Assembly (NCBI GenBank): GCA_964457755.1
Contig: CAYWGC010000010.1
Coordinates: 1 to 64,000, forward strand
Direction: 5' to 3'
DNA: 64,000 nt
From: Tharpella sp964457755
GTDB taxonomy: Bacteria > Desulfobacterota > Anaeroferrophillalia > Anaeroferrophillales > Tharpellaceae
Positions 25,205-33,878 of this stretch are shown here, in pieces. Made by a program: the position numbers and the translations under genes. Within the stretch, counting starts at the first letter, position 1; every line of letters starts with the position of its first letter. The notes under the pieces are model-generated. The model worked only from the letters and a program-made list of their open reading frames with translations, searched no databases and was not told the origin of the DNA.

Positions 25205-28200
25205 TCAGCGTTGACTAATCAAGCGTTCAATTTCATCGGCATCAGGCATATCCTGACGAATCCCGGCTCGATATTGATTAAGACACCAGAGATAGAGATT
25301 TTGCCGTTCATTGACTTTAACAATCTCATCAATGGTTTTCTCATCGCCGGTAAATTGACCCAAGAGGGAGACAATGTCACGAAAAGTTGTCGCTTTGACC
25401 TCTTTGCCTTTGATTTTACGCGCCTTGGGGTAGATCTCTTCGGGATCAGGATTCCCGGTCAAATCAATTTGGGCATAGGGTTTACGGGTGAAAACAGTCC
25501 AGGCCCGTGAGTCAACCATCATTTTCGAAAGGGCTATCGGCAGATTGTCGGTCGCCATCCCCTGCCCGGTCGGACAAGGCGAGAAGAACTCGATCAGAGA
25601 CGGCCCTTTGTAGGCAATCGCTTCGGTTAGAATGCGCATCGCCTGCATCGGATTTGATAATGAAAGACGAGCCACATAGACCCCGGGAATAACCATCGCC
25701 TGGCCGACAATTTCGCGATGGAAATCATCTTTACCCTGCAATTCCATACCATAGGGAGAGGTGGTGCGGTTCGAACCGAAACGACTGGCCCCCGATTTTT
25801 GAAAACCAGTATTCATATAGGCTTCATTATTATAGATAATCCAGGTAACGTCCTGATCTTCACCTAAGGCGAAATTGAGCCCTTGATTACCGATATCGTA
25901 GAAGGAGCCATCCCCGCCAAAGACCAGAACCTTGGTCAATTTATCGAGATAAAGATTGCGAAAGGCATTAAAAAGGGAGACCCGAGCCCCGAGCCCGGCA
26001 GCACTGGCAGTACCGAAACCATAATGACCGGAAGGGTAGACACGAGCGTTATAGGGATTGCCAAGACAGGAGACCTGAGCACAACCAGTGGCATTAACGG
26101 TATAGATATTAAAACCATGATCAATCATATGCTGTAAGCCCCGGCCCTGTTTACGAGTCATCAAGGCCGGTATTGAGCGATAGAAATCGGCGATCAGGCG
26201 CGGATTACGACGCACCATCTCAGCCGCCGCAAAAACCAGATTTTCGATAATCCCCTCACCACAACCAGGACAAAGAGAGTGGCCGCCGGGCAGAAATTTC
26301 TGGCCCGAATAAAGTAGCATCATCTGTTGTAGGTAACGACTCTCCTTAACATAAGGGGCGACGGTCTGGCTGACATCCTTCGCGAAAACTTCAGGATTCA
26401 AAAAAGCCGCCGCGGTCTCGGCTTGACCAGCACTTTTATCAAGCAAACTGAAAGCTTTTGATTTACATACCTCAACACAGGCACCACAACCTTTACAGTA
26501 TTGTGGCATGACATTGATATTAAGATAGCTCTCCTTAAAAACGGCATCACCATAGCCGGTAAATTTACTCAAATCGAGCGGCCGAAAAAGTTTTTTCTCG
26601 GTTTCAGCTAGAGCTTCAAATTCACGATCATGGACTAGCGTTACGCGCAGGGCATTATCGGGGCAAGCCGCAATACAAAGACCGCAGGCGATACATTTTT
26701 CAGCATTAAAAACCGGCAGAACCGTACCGATCAGGCTGGCATCGTTATACTCTGAGGTTCGCGCCGGGACGATATTATAGAATTGATCCCAGGGAATCTC
26801 CGCACCCTTCTGTATAGGTTCAAGAACTTTTTCGATAAAAAGCGGGCGATATTTATCCCCCAGAACCGATGGAAAAGTCAGCGTCGCATTCTCATCACCC
26901 GGATGATAGCCGCGAGTTGCCGGCGGGTCGTAATAGATCTTTTTAACCAGAGGTTCAACGGCAACCGACTCAATCACATTTTCGGCGGCCTCAAGCTCTT
27001 TTTTGAGAGGGCTCTTTTTAGCCGGAATCAGCTCATACGGAACCTCCAGCAACTCCATATTGACATCAACCAGAGCCGCTTTTGGCCCCCTGAACTTACT
27101 TGTCAACTCACTCCGGAAGGCTTCCTTAAAATCTTCAACCGGCAGCAACTCAATAATCCGGTTTATAGCTCCCAAAATCGGGGTCCCCGGTAAATTACGT
27201 TTCAATTGAGCCAATGCCGCCCCACTAGCATCAAGCAAAACTAGATTAAAAGTCGCTTTTGCAAGCTGGGCCCGCACTTCCGGGGTCGCCTGAAGTTGCA
27301 GTTCAGCCTCACTCTTTACTGTATTGACAACGAGATAACCGCCCGCCTTTACCCCTTTTATAAAGCCAAGTAAACTATTATCAAGCAGATATTTATCATT
27401 AAAAACCGCCATGGTCTCCATTTTGCTGACATCTGAGCAGTTACGAATCGGCTGGGTCGCGACGCGCGCGTTCATGACCACCATACCGCCCTTGCGTGAA
27501 GCCCCATATCTGGCACTGGTCTGGACAAATTTCCCAGCCCGGGCAATAATTTTGGCCAAAGTCTCTTGCGCGGTTTTTACCCCTTCGGCCCCAACCCCGA
27601 TAAAAGCAATCCCAACCTCACTTTCGACGAAATCGTTATGGACAACTTTTTCGAGAACTTCAGGCCCTTTAATACCAACCCCATAGATCCCCTTGGGCCT
27701 TTGGGTAAGCATATTTTCAATCACCGCAAAACAGTCTTCAATACTCAGATCCTGGCTGCCGAGACCATAGATCCCCGAAGTTATAACCGGATTAAATGAA
27801 CGCCCGGTACGCTCGTTGTAGGCGGCGTGTTTGACATCCCTTAAAAGATAACGCTCATTCGCTAACGCAGTTTTTTCCAGAACCGAGACTACTTTGGCAT
27901 TTTGGATACCGCGGGCCAACTCTTCTGTACAGACCGGAAAGAAAAGTACCGGCCGCAAAAGTCCAACCGAAACCCCTTTGCTACGGTAGTAATCGATCGC
28001 CTCCTTCATGGTGCCGGACGCAGCCCCAAGACAGACCACCACATATTCCGACTCGGCAGCATAGTAATCCTCGACCACATCCAGAGAGGTTCCTAAAATA
28101 TCATTCATCACTCCCATCGCCGCCTTAATATATTTCTTGGCGTTAAGCAGGGCCAGATCCTGTTTCATCTGGGTCGGCATGGTCGTGCCGATATCAGTAA

Positions 28201-28981
28201 AGGGTCCCATAAGCACCGGATTTTCAAAATCGGGCTGAAAGAGCCGGTTGGGTTCACCGAGAAAATATTTAAGGAATTGATCTGAAACAACCTTAATATT
28301 TTCAATACTGTGACTTTTCTGAAAACCTTCACCGGCGACAATCGCCGGCAACATTACCTGGCGCTGTTCGATCGCCTTGAAAGCTAAAGGTATAAGGTGA
28401 TGTAACTCCTGATTGTCGGCACTCATAAACTGCAGCCAGCCGGCCCCGCGGGCCGCGTAAAGATCAGCATGACCATTATGAATGCTTAAGCCTCCCTTAT
28501 TGAGCTCTCGGGTCTGCATCGTCATAACCACCGGCAATCTTTTACCGGCCACCGAATACATATTTTTATATTTATAAGTCAGGCCCTGGGATGATGTATT
28601 GTCAGCATAACGCCCTCCCTGAGATGCCGCCCCCTCAAGAAAAGCCATCGCCCCGAGCTCACTTTCAGGCTGAAAATAGAAAATTCTCTCACCGAAAGCA
28701 TTGACAAATCCGTCAGCATAGGCTTTTGCCATGCCCTCGGCAATTGGCGTTGAAGGTGTAATCGGATAACCGACCAGTCCCGTGACGGTTCGTTTTAAAA
28801 CGTTAACCGCCGCCGCATTACCGTCGCCAATAAAATCCTGCTGCCGGCTCATCTCGGCAAAATCCACGCCCGCCACTTTTTTGATCTCCTGAACATACTG
28901 CTCTTTCTCAAAAAGCCGGGCACCATTAAATGTAAACTCAAAATCCCGCTTAAAATCAATATTCCTTCGTTTTAAAGCCAT
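25205..28981 (-). CDS. Fused pyruvate/2-oxoacid:ferredoxin oxidoreductase (NifJ-like)
   Basis: This 1258-aa single-chain enzyme has the domain order of NifJ: pyrimidine-binding TPP domain (GYPITPSTP, about 75-85; PESELGA), domain II, the gamma domain (GVGAEGVKTAQETLAK, YGASRKGG), a two-cluster ferredoxin domain (CIACGLCIAACP and CKGCGACVEVC), and a pyrophosphate-binding TPP domain (CPGCGEG, GDGSFYDIGNQGL, NNEAYMNTG). It would convert pyruvate or a related 2-oxoacid and CoA to acyl-CoA, CO2 and reduced ferredoxin, or run in reverse for carbon fixation. It carries about 45 extra N-terminal residues and a diverged domain I compared with classical NifJ, so the substrate is not certain. It is monocistronic. 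Confidence 0.88.
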   Translation of the reverse strand: MALKRRNIDFKRDFEFTFNGARLFEKEQYVQEIKKVAGVDFAEMSRQQDFIGDGNAAAVNVLKRTVTGLVGYPITPSTPIAEGMAKAYADGFVNAFGERIFYFQPESELGAMAFLEGAASQGGRYADNTSSQGLTYKYKNMYSVAGKRLPVVMTMQTRELNKGGLSIHNGHADLYAARGAGWLQFMSADNQELHHLIPLAFKAIEQRQVMLPAIVAGEGFQKSHSIENIKVVSDQFLKYFLGEPNRLFQPDFENPVLMGPFTDIGTTMPTQMKQDLALLNAKKYIKAAMGVMNDILGTSLDVVEDYYAAESEYVVVCLGAASGTMKEAIDYYRSKGVSVGLLRPVLFFPVCTEELARGIQNAKVVSVLEKTALANERYLLRDVKHAAYNERTGRSFNPVITSGIYGLGSQDLSIEDCFAVIENMLTQRPKGIYGVGIKGPEVLEKVVHNDFVESEVGIAFIGVGAEGVKTAQETLAKIIARAGKFVQTSARYGASRKGGMVVMNARVATQPIRNCSDVSKMETMAVFNDKYLLDNSLLGFIKGVKAGGYLVVNTVKSEAELQLQATPEVRAQLAKATFNLVLLDASGAALAQLKRNLPGTPILGAINRIIELLPVEDFKEAFRSELTSKFRGPKAALVDVNMELLEVPYELIPAKKSPLKKELEAAENVIESVAVEPLVKKIYYDPPATRGYHPGDENATLTFPSVLGDKYRPLFIEKVLEPIQKGAEIPWDQFYNIVPARTSEYNDASLIGTVLPVFNAEKCIACGLCIAACPDNALRVTLVHDREFEALAETEKKLFRPLDLSKFTGYGDAVFKESYLNINVMPQYCKGCGACVEVCKSKAFSLLDKSAGQAETAAAFLNPEVFAKDVSQTVAPYVKESRYLQQMMLLYSGQKFLPGGHSLCPGCGEGIIENLVFAAAEMVRRNPRLIADFYRSIPALMTRKQGRGLQHMIDHGFNIYTVNATGCAQVSCLGNPYNARVYPSGHYGFGTASAAGLGARVSLFNAFRNLYLDKLTKVLVFGGDGSFYDIGNQGLNFALGEDQDVTWIIYNNEAYMNTGFQKSGASRFGSNRTTSPYGMELQGKDDFHREIVGQAMVIPGVYVARLSLSNPMQAMRILTEAIAYKGPSLIEFFSPCPTGQGMATDNLPIALSKMMVDSRAWTVFTRKPYAQIDLTGNPDPEEIYPKARKIKGKEVKATTFRDIVSLLGQFTGDEKTIDEIVKVNERQNLYLWCLNQYRAGIRQDMPDADEIERLISQR

Positions 28982-29290
28982 CTATAAAGTCCCCCCACTT
29001 AAACTCAATTTAAAGATTGATGATTAACGATCAACATTTGCATTCTAAAAAAAGAAAGTACCTATACGCTAAAAAAAGCACCATAGCAACCGGAAAAAAA
29101 GTATACAATAATCAATACAGTATACAAAGTCTCAATATTAACATAAAGATGCCTCATGAAACAAAAAAACAATCGGAAGCAAAGACCTCTTAATTACAAA
29201 ACTTTCTGTTTTTAAAAGATTAATTGCAATTTATTTAACAATAAAAATTCGCCTGAAAATAAAAATTTAAAGATTAAAGACAATGCTTGG
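28982..29290. other. AT-rich intergenic region with GTATAC direct repeats
   Basis: The gap between divergently transcribed genes holds two GTATAC boxes (29101-29106 and 29120-29125) within a partly symmetric 25-bp stretch, possibly an operator for the oxidoreductase gene. No coding signal is seen. Confidence 0.35.
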
Positions 29291-29319
29291 TTGACAAACT
29301 TATGCCTAAACTATAGTAT
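29291..29319 (+). promoter_or_regulatory. Sigma-70 promoter of the CBS gene
   Basis: TTGACA (29291-29296), 17 nt, TAGTAT (29314-29319), giving a leader of about 90 nt. Confidence 0.6.
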
Positions 29320-29414
29320 ACTGTCCCGAAATCATAAACCAGCCACGAATGGCGACCTTTCTAGAAGAGAACAGACTACCTAACATGTAACCAGGGATTA
29401 AGAGGGAAGAATCA

Positions 29415-29831
29415 ATGAAGGTAAGCGAGATCATGAACCGGGAAGTTTTGAGTGTTACACCACAAGACCGGGTCTGCGATGTTATAGATCTCTTTTTGGA
29501 AAAAAATATTACCGGGGCCCCGGTAACTGAACAAGGCAAGGTCGTCGGGATGATCTCCCGCAAAGACATCCTGCCCCTGATTACCACTTTTGACCTTGAA
29601 TGCAGTTCCCTGGAGCAGATCCGGAGAACCTGTTCAAACTATGTCGTCGACCACATGCAAGGAGAAGTCGTCACAGTGCAACCCGTCGAAGCGGTTGAAA
29701 GGTGCGCCCTGATCATGACCGACAACAGTATCAACCGTCTCCCGGTCATTGAAGACGGCAAACTGGTCGGCATTGTCACCCGGGGTGACATTCTCAAGGC
29801 TTTAGCCCAGTGCTGCCTCTGCCACGAATAA
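29415..29831 (+). CDS. Stand-alone CBS-pair protein
   Basis: This 138-aa protein consists only of two CBS motifs (KVSEIMNREVLSVTP ... GMISRKDIL and VVDHMQGEVVTVQP ... GIVTRGDIL). Such Bateman modules bind AMP, ATP or related ligands and report energy state. The gene ends 1 nt from the end of the convergent DUF294 gene. In many bacteria CBS and DUF294 domains are fused in one chain (as at 14212-17121), so this pair may be a split version working together, although they are on opposite strands. Confidence 0.9.
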   Translation: MKVSEIMNREVLSVTPQDRVCDVIDLFLEKNITGAPVTEQGKVVGMISRKDILPLITTFDLECSSLEQIRRTCSNYVVDHMQGEVVTVQPVEAVERCALIMTDNSINRLPVIEDGKLVGIVTRGDILKALAQCCLCHE

Positions 29832-29832
29832 A

Positions 29833-31086
29833 CTACAAGCCGCCGCTGCCGAAAAAGCAGTTGTAGGCGAGCTTTTGCAGGGCTTCAACGCTAACCAGAG
29901 CTCGCCTTAGCTCAGCCTGCCCATCTCCTTTCAGAGTCTCGGGATCAAGATAATAGTCATATTTACGGCCTGTCACAATCGCTTCCACCTGAGAAACCAT
30001 CTTGGCGTGAGCCAAGATTCGGTAAGCTTTCTGAAGGTTCTGAGATAATTCAGCGTCAAAATGTTTCTGGGCTTCAAGGTTTTTGATCCGGGCGACAGTA
30101 TTGGTATCGGTATCTCCATATTTCAAAGCAAAGACCCGCGCGGTCATAATCAGAGGGGCCCAACCAAACAGCTTAACATTAAACATCCCACGATGATCGC
30201 CACTCTTTTCGAGACGTAATTTATTGAACATGGTCAGAGCCACATTCGACAAAACCGCACTGCGCGCCATAACCATCAAAGCCCCGAAATTGTCATGAAT
30301 CATCTGATGCACTTTATCAATCATTTGCTGGCCCAATGTAAGCGAACCGGCACTGTAGGTGACATCCATCAAAATGATAACCTGCAAAAGATTATCCTGG
30401 CTCTGGTCGTGGAAAATATGATCCATTTTACGATGCCACTCATGCAAAGAACCGCGCCAATCAGGATTTGAAGGCATTATATTGCCAGTGCAGAGGGCGA
30501 AACCAACCCGGTCCAGAGCCGTCACCACCTCTTTGGCAAAGTTTTCAAAACATCCATCAATTTCAGGTGATCCATCCATCTCATAGACCAGGGCATTATC
30601 CTGATCGGTAAAAAAAGTCTGTTCCCGGCGCCCATCGCTGCCCATATTAAACCAGGTAAAATCACAGGGCAACGGTGCCAGCCTTTCGCTTACCAAACTA
30701 ATTACTTTTTCGGTTAAACGATGTCGATAAGAGGTAATCAGGGCATGAATCTCCATCACCCCGACCCCTTTAAGGAAAAGCTCTATCGCTACAACATTCA
30801 ACCGTCTATGTAATTCTATCAACCCATCAAGTTCAGTAACAGCCGAAATTCTTGCGCTCAACTTGGCAATCTCAGCCTGCCTCACCTTCAGAAAGTCGCG
30901 ACGCTTAGCAAACACAGCACAACCCTTCTCAAGCAACTCAATATGCTCTCCAAGACCAGAAAAACAGAGATAATCATCGCCAAGCTCAAGCAGCGAATGC
31001 AGAGAGACCAGGTCATCAATCCCGGCAGAACTTTTAAACTGCCGATAGAGCTGACTAAAATCGGCTGACTTATAAACGGTAGGCAT
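29833..31086 (-). CDS. DUF294 nucleotidyltransferase-like protein
   Basis: This 417-aa protein has an N-terminal helical region of about 140 residues, the DUF294 nucleotidyltransferase-like core (NMGSDGRREQ, TDQDNALVYE) and the DUF294 C-terminal domain. It has no CBS domain of its own. It lies downstream of the acetate-type symporter genes in the same direction, a common context for DUF294 proteins, which suggests regulation of the transporter or acetate metabolism. A hairpin with T-tract lies between it and the symporter, so its expression may be partly separate. The start ATG is at 31086. Confidence 0.88.
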   Translation of the reverse strand: MPTVYKSADFSQLYRQFKSSAGIDDLVSLHSLLELGDDYLCFSGLGEHIELLEKGCAVFAKRRDFLKVRQAEIAKLSARISAVTELDGLIELHRRLNVVAIELFLKGVGVMEIHALITSYRHRLTEKVISLVSERLAPLPCDFTWFNMGSDGRREQTFFTDQDNALVYEMDGSPEIDGCFENFAKEVVTALDRVGFALCTGNIMPSNPDWRGSLHEWHRKMDHIFHDQSQDNLLQVIILMDVTYSAGSLTLGQQMIDKVHQMIHDNFGALMVMARSAVLSNVALTMFNKLRLEKSGDHRGMFNVKLFGWAPLIMTARVFALKYGDTDTNTVARIKNLEAQKHFDAELSQNLQKAYRILAHAKMVSQVEAIVTGRKYDYYLDPETLKGDGQAELRRALVSVEALQKLAYNCFFGSGGL

Positions 31087-31171
31087 ACTTTAGAATTCCG
31101 TTAGGCTGCAGGGGTTAATTAACGACAAAACAGCAATCATCAAGATAGACAATCGTTGAAAAAAAATCTAC

Positions 31172-31212
31172 AAAAAAAAGAGAGGACGCATTCAGCGCCC
31201 CCTCTTTTTTTT
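31172..31212 (-). terminator. Terminator after the SSS symporter gene
   Basis: The minus strand reads T-rich, AGAGGGGGCGC, loop TGAAT, GCGTCCTCT, then T8. The stem is imperfect but the T-tract is long. A-rich and T-rich flanks make it possibly bidirectional. Confidence 0.75.
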
Positions 31213-31241
31213 AAACAATCCTATCTCTTTAAAAGAGACTA

Positions 31242-32777
31242 CTAGTCAAACTTGATCCCATGCACCTGTTCGCAGAGGAACTTGCGGATTTCCATTGACG
31301 GCGGCGGTGTCATATGTGACACGATAATATTGGTCATCAGGGCGATCGGCATCAGGATCAGAGAAGAGGAGGTAAACGGAATCAACTGAGCCAACCAGTG
31401 ATCGTTGCCTTTACCCCAGAAGAAGAAGAAAGCGGTAAGAACACCCCCAACCAGCATCCCGGCGATACAACCCTGTTTGTTGGAACGACTCCACCAGACC
31501 CCGAGCAGGAAGGTCGGAAAAATAGTGTTCCCGGCAATCGCAAAAGCCATGGCCACGATCTGGGCAATCAGAGCGAACGGTTTAAGAGCGAAACCTATAA
31601 CAATCAGGCCAAAAACAAAAACCGCAACTTTGGAGACCATCATCCGGGCCTGCTCAGACGCGTTGGGGTTGATTACACGATAGTAGATATCATGTGAAGC
31701 CGCCCCACCGGCAGCCAGCAGGAGACCAGAGACCGTCGAGAAGGCCGCACTAATCGCACCCGCCGCCAGATAACCACAGAACCACTGAGGCAGACCGGCA
31801 TTTTCGGCTGCGGAAATAACGATAACATCGGCCAGAGCTTTAACCGGCTGAACGCCGGCGATTGCAGTCTGGACTCGGGCGAAGGCCGCATAAGCCGGAG
31901 AACTCCAATAGAGCAAACCGATAAAAAAGAGACCCCAGACCACCGACCAACGGGCGTCACGGGTATTGGGAACAACGTAGAAACGGGAGAGAACATGCGG
32001 CAAGCCAGCCGTACCAACCATCATGGTGAAACATAAGGCAATCCACTTATAGGTACTGGCAACCCCCCAGGGCTGTATGTACTTAGCGCAGTTGGGATCG
32101 GAGGCGTATTTATGCCCGAGATCCCAGACGGCGGAGCCGTAACCGATCTGCGGAATCAGGTAGAAATAACCCATTTTTTTGGCAATAAAAATCAGTGGGA
32201 AGATAAAAGCGGTGATAATGATACAGTACTGGAATTGCATATTCTTGGTCGCGCCCAGCATACCGGCGATAATAATGTAAGCCAAAACCACGGCGGTTCC
32301 GACGATAACCGAGGTCGCATAGTTCATGCCAAAGACCCAGGAGAACATCATTGCGATCCCTTTGTACTGACCGATAGCATAGGTCAAAGAGATGATAATC
32401 GCGATAAAGGCCGCCAAGAGACGCGCAGCCTGTGACTCAAAACGGTCACCGATAAAGTCAGCCGCGGTATATTTACCGAAACGACGAATCTGACCGGCCA
32501 TCAAAACGAGCAGCATAACATAACCGCCGGTCCAGCCGATAACGTACGCCAAAGCAAAATAGCCCTTCAGATAGAGGAGACCGGCCATCCCGAGAAAGCT
32601 GGCGGCACTCATCCAGTTACTGGCGATCGCAGCCCCCGCCCCGACCCGGCCGATACCACGACCAGCCGCCCAGTAATCATCTTGATTCTTGGCCTTATGA
32701 CCTACCCCGATACCGACAAATGCAATAAGAACGATGACCAAGATGATAGCTGGTCCCAATTTAAAACTAGATTCCAT
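31242..32777 (-). CDS. SSS-family sodium:solute symporter (acetate/monocarboxylate type)
   Basis: This 511-aa transporter has about 13 TM helices of the LeuT-like SSS fold. Typical blocks include SNWMSAASFLGMAGL, ADFIGDRF and GAISAAFSTVSGLLLA. It takes up a small carboxylate, most likely acetate, with sodium. The adjacent DUF4212 gene encodes its usual small partner (85-nt gap), and a DUF294 gene follows. Acetate use fits the oxidoreductase and Pat-like genes in the window, but the substrate is inferred from family only. Confidence 0.92.
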   Translation of the reverse strand: MESSFKLGPAIILVIVLIAFVGIGVGHKAKNQDDYWAAGRGIGRVGAGAAIASNWMSAASFLGMAGLLYLKGYFALAYVIGWTGGYVMLLVLMAGQIRRFGKYTAADFIGDRFESQAARLLAAFIAIIISLTYAIGQYKGIAMMFSWVFGMNYATSVIVGTAVVLAYIIIAGMLGATKNMQFQYCIIITAFIFPLIFIAKKMGYFYLIPQIGYGSAVWDLGHKYASDPNCAKYIQPWGVASTYKWIALCFTMMVGTAGLPHVLSRFYVVPNTRDARWSVVWGLFFIGLLYWSSPAYAAFARVQTAIAGVQPVKALADVIVISAAENAGLPQWFCGYLAAGAISAAFSTVSGLLLAAGGAASHDIYYRVINPNASEQARMMVSKVAVFVFGLIVIGFALKPFALIAQIVAMAFAIAGNTIFPTFLLGVWWSRSNKQGCIAGMLVGGVLTAFFFFWGKGNDHWLAQLIPFTSSSLILMPIALMTNIIVSHMTPPPSMEIRKFLCEQVHGIKFD

Positions 32778-32861
32778 AAGAAAACTCCTTAATTTCTAAT
32801 CGCTTCAACATCCGACTTCAAGCCCGAAGCAAAGCAAGACATTTTCAGATCAACCCTTATT

Positions 32862-33167
32862 TTAGTCACTCTTACCCATGCGGTCTTCGAGACCATCCAC
32901 CAGGATATTGAACCAGATACAGAGCACGATAAACAGGACAATCAGAAACTGCCCGGTAAACCAGTAGTGAAAGGGAAAACCCAGAAACTGCATATCGGTC
33001 AAAAAGCTTTCACCTTGCGGGTTACGTTGAATCAGCTTTAAGAGAATCTGGAAACCGTAAGTTGCCACAGCCCAGATTGCCAGAATCATCCAGATATACT
33101 TAACTTCAGTTTTCTGGAACTCACCATTTGGTTTAAAAATGTTAACATGATAACGATCTTCGCTCAT
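32862..33167 (-). CDS. DUF4212 small subunit of the SSS symporter
   Basis: This 101-aa protein starts at ATG 33167, preceded by AGGAGG; the ATG 18 nt upstream overlaps that site. Two TM helices (about 22-42 and 70-92) and a short loop are typical of the DUF4212 family, which is nearly always encoded beside an SSS symporter and thought to form a heteromeric transporter. It is the first gene of the operon. Confidence 0.92.
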   Translation of the reverse strand: MSEDRYHVNIFKPNGEFQKTEVKYIWMILAIWAVATYGFQILLKLIQRNPQGESFLTDMQFLGFPFHYWFTGQFLIVLFIVLCIWFNILVDGLEDRMGKSD

Positions 33168-33728
33168 TATTGTGCCTCCTCCCAATCAATTAAATGCTGT
33201 TTCCCCGGCCCAGCTACAGAAATAACAAAATACAAATAATAATATCTAGAAAACAATACCTCTGTCCCGAGCACTACAACCTTGTCGGCATCGACCAAGC
33301 GATGCGCCCCTACATCCGCTATTAGCACCTCCTTTCAGGGATGGGCTCAGACTCCCGTTCAACCATAAACTTCAGGCCGTGGGAATAGTTAAGAAAACAT
33401 TAACAATTAGGCTATGTTTAAAACATCGTACCGATTAAGTCAAGAAAAAAAACATTATTTTATTAACCGCCAAAACATGAGCTTTTAATCACAAGCATGG
33501 CACCCAATAAATCTCAAAGAATACAACAATAAGCTTGAATTACAGATACTTAAAAAACAAATCCAGAGACAGCAAAATTACCAAAACATATTACATTGAC
33601 CAACTCCAGATAAACCCTCGACCATTTTATTACAAGTAGCTCTTGTGTATACCTGAACAAACTTGCGGACAGTCTAAAACAATGCATAAATTTTCCGAGT
33701 CTGCCGCCTGCAAGCAATCTCTAAAAGG
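33168..33728. other. Long leader/intergenic region of the symporter operon and pil cluster
   Basis: No gene is supported in this stretch. A palindromic segment (GCATCG 33288-33293, CGATGC 33300-33305) flanked by GCCCCTACA looks like a dispersed hairpin repeat in the 5' leader of the DUF4212 gene. The rest is AT-rich. Confidence 0.4.
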
Positions 33729-33757
33729 TTGATACAAATTATAAACCCGTGTATAGT
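33729..33757 (+). promoter_or_regulatory. Sigma-70 promoter upstream of pilB
   Basis: TTGATA (33729-33734), exactly 17 nt, TATAGT (33752-33757). Confidence 0.7.
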
Positions 33758-33810
33758 CAGATTAACAACGATCGTTATCATAAAACATCGCCCACGCATC
33801 ACATGAAAAA

Positions 33811-33826
33811 CGGCACAATTATTGCT
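33811..33826 (+). promoter_or_regulatory. Sigma-54 promoter upstream of pilB
   Basis: CGGCACAATTATTGCT matches the sigma-54 consensus at all but the first base, with GG and GC 10 nt apart. It sits about 55 nt before the pilB start. A PilR-like sigma-54 activator is encoded in the same cluster. Confidence 0.75.
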
Positions 33827-33878
33827 TTATAATTTTCCATCTTTTACATAAACTACCCATAGCGAACCTTCACTACTT

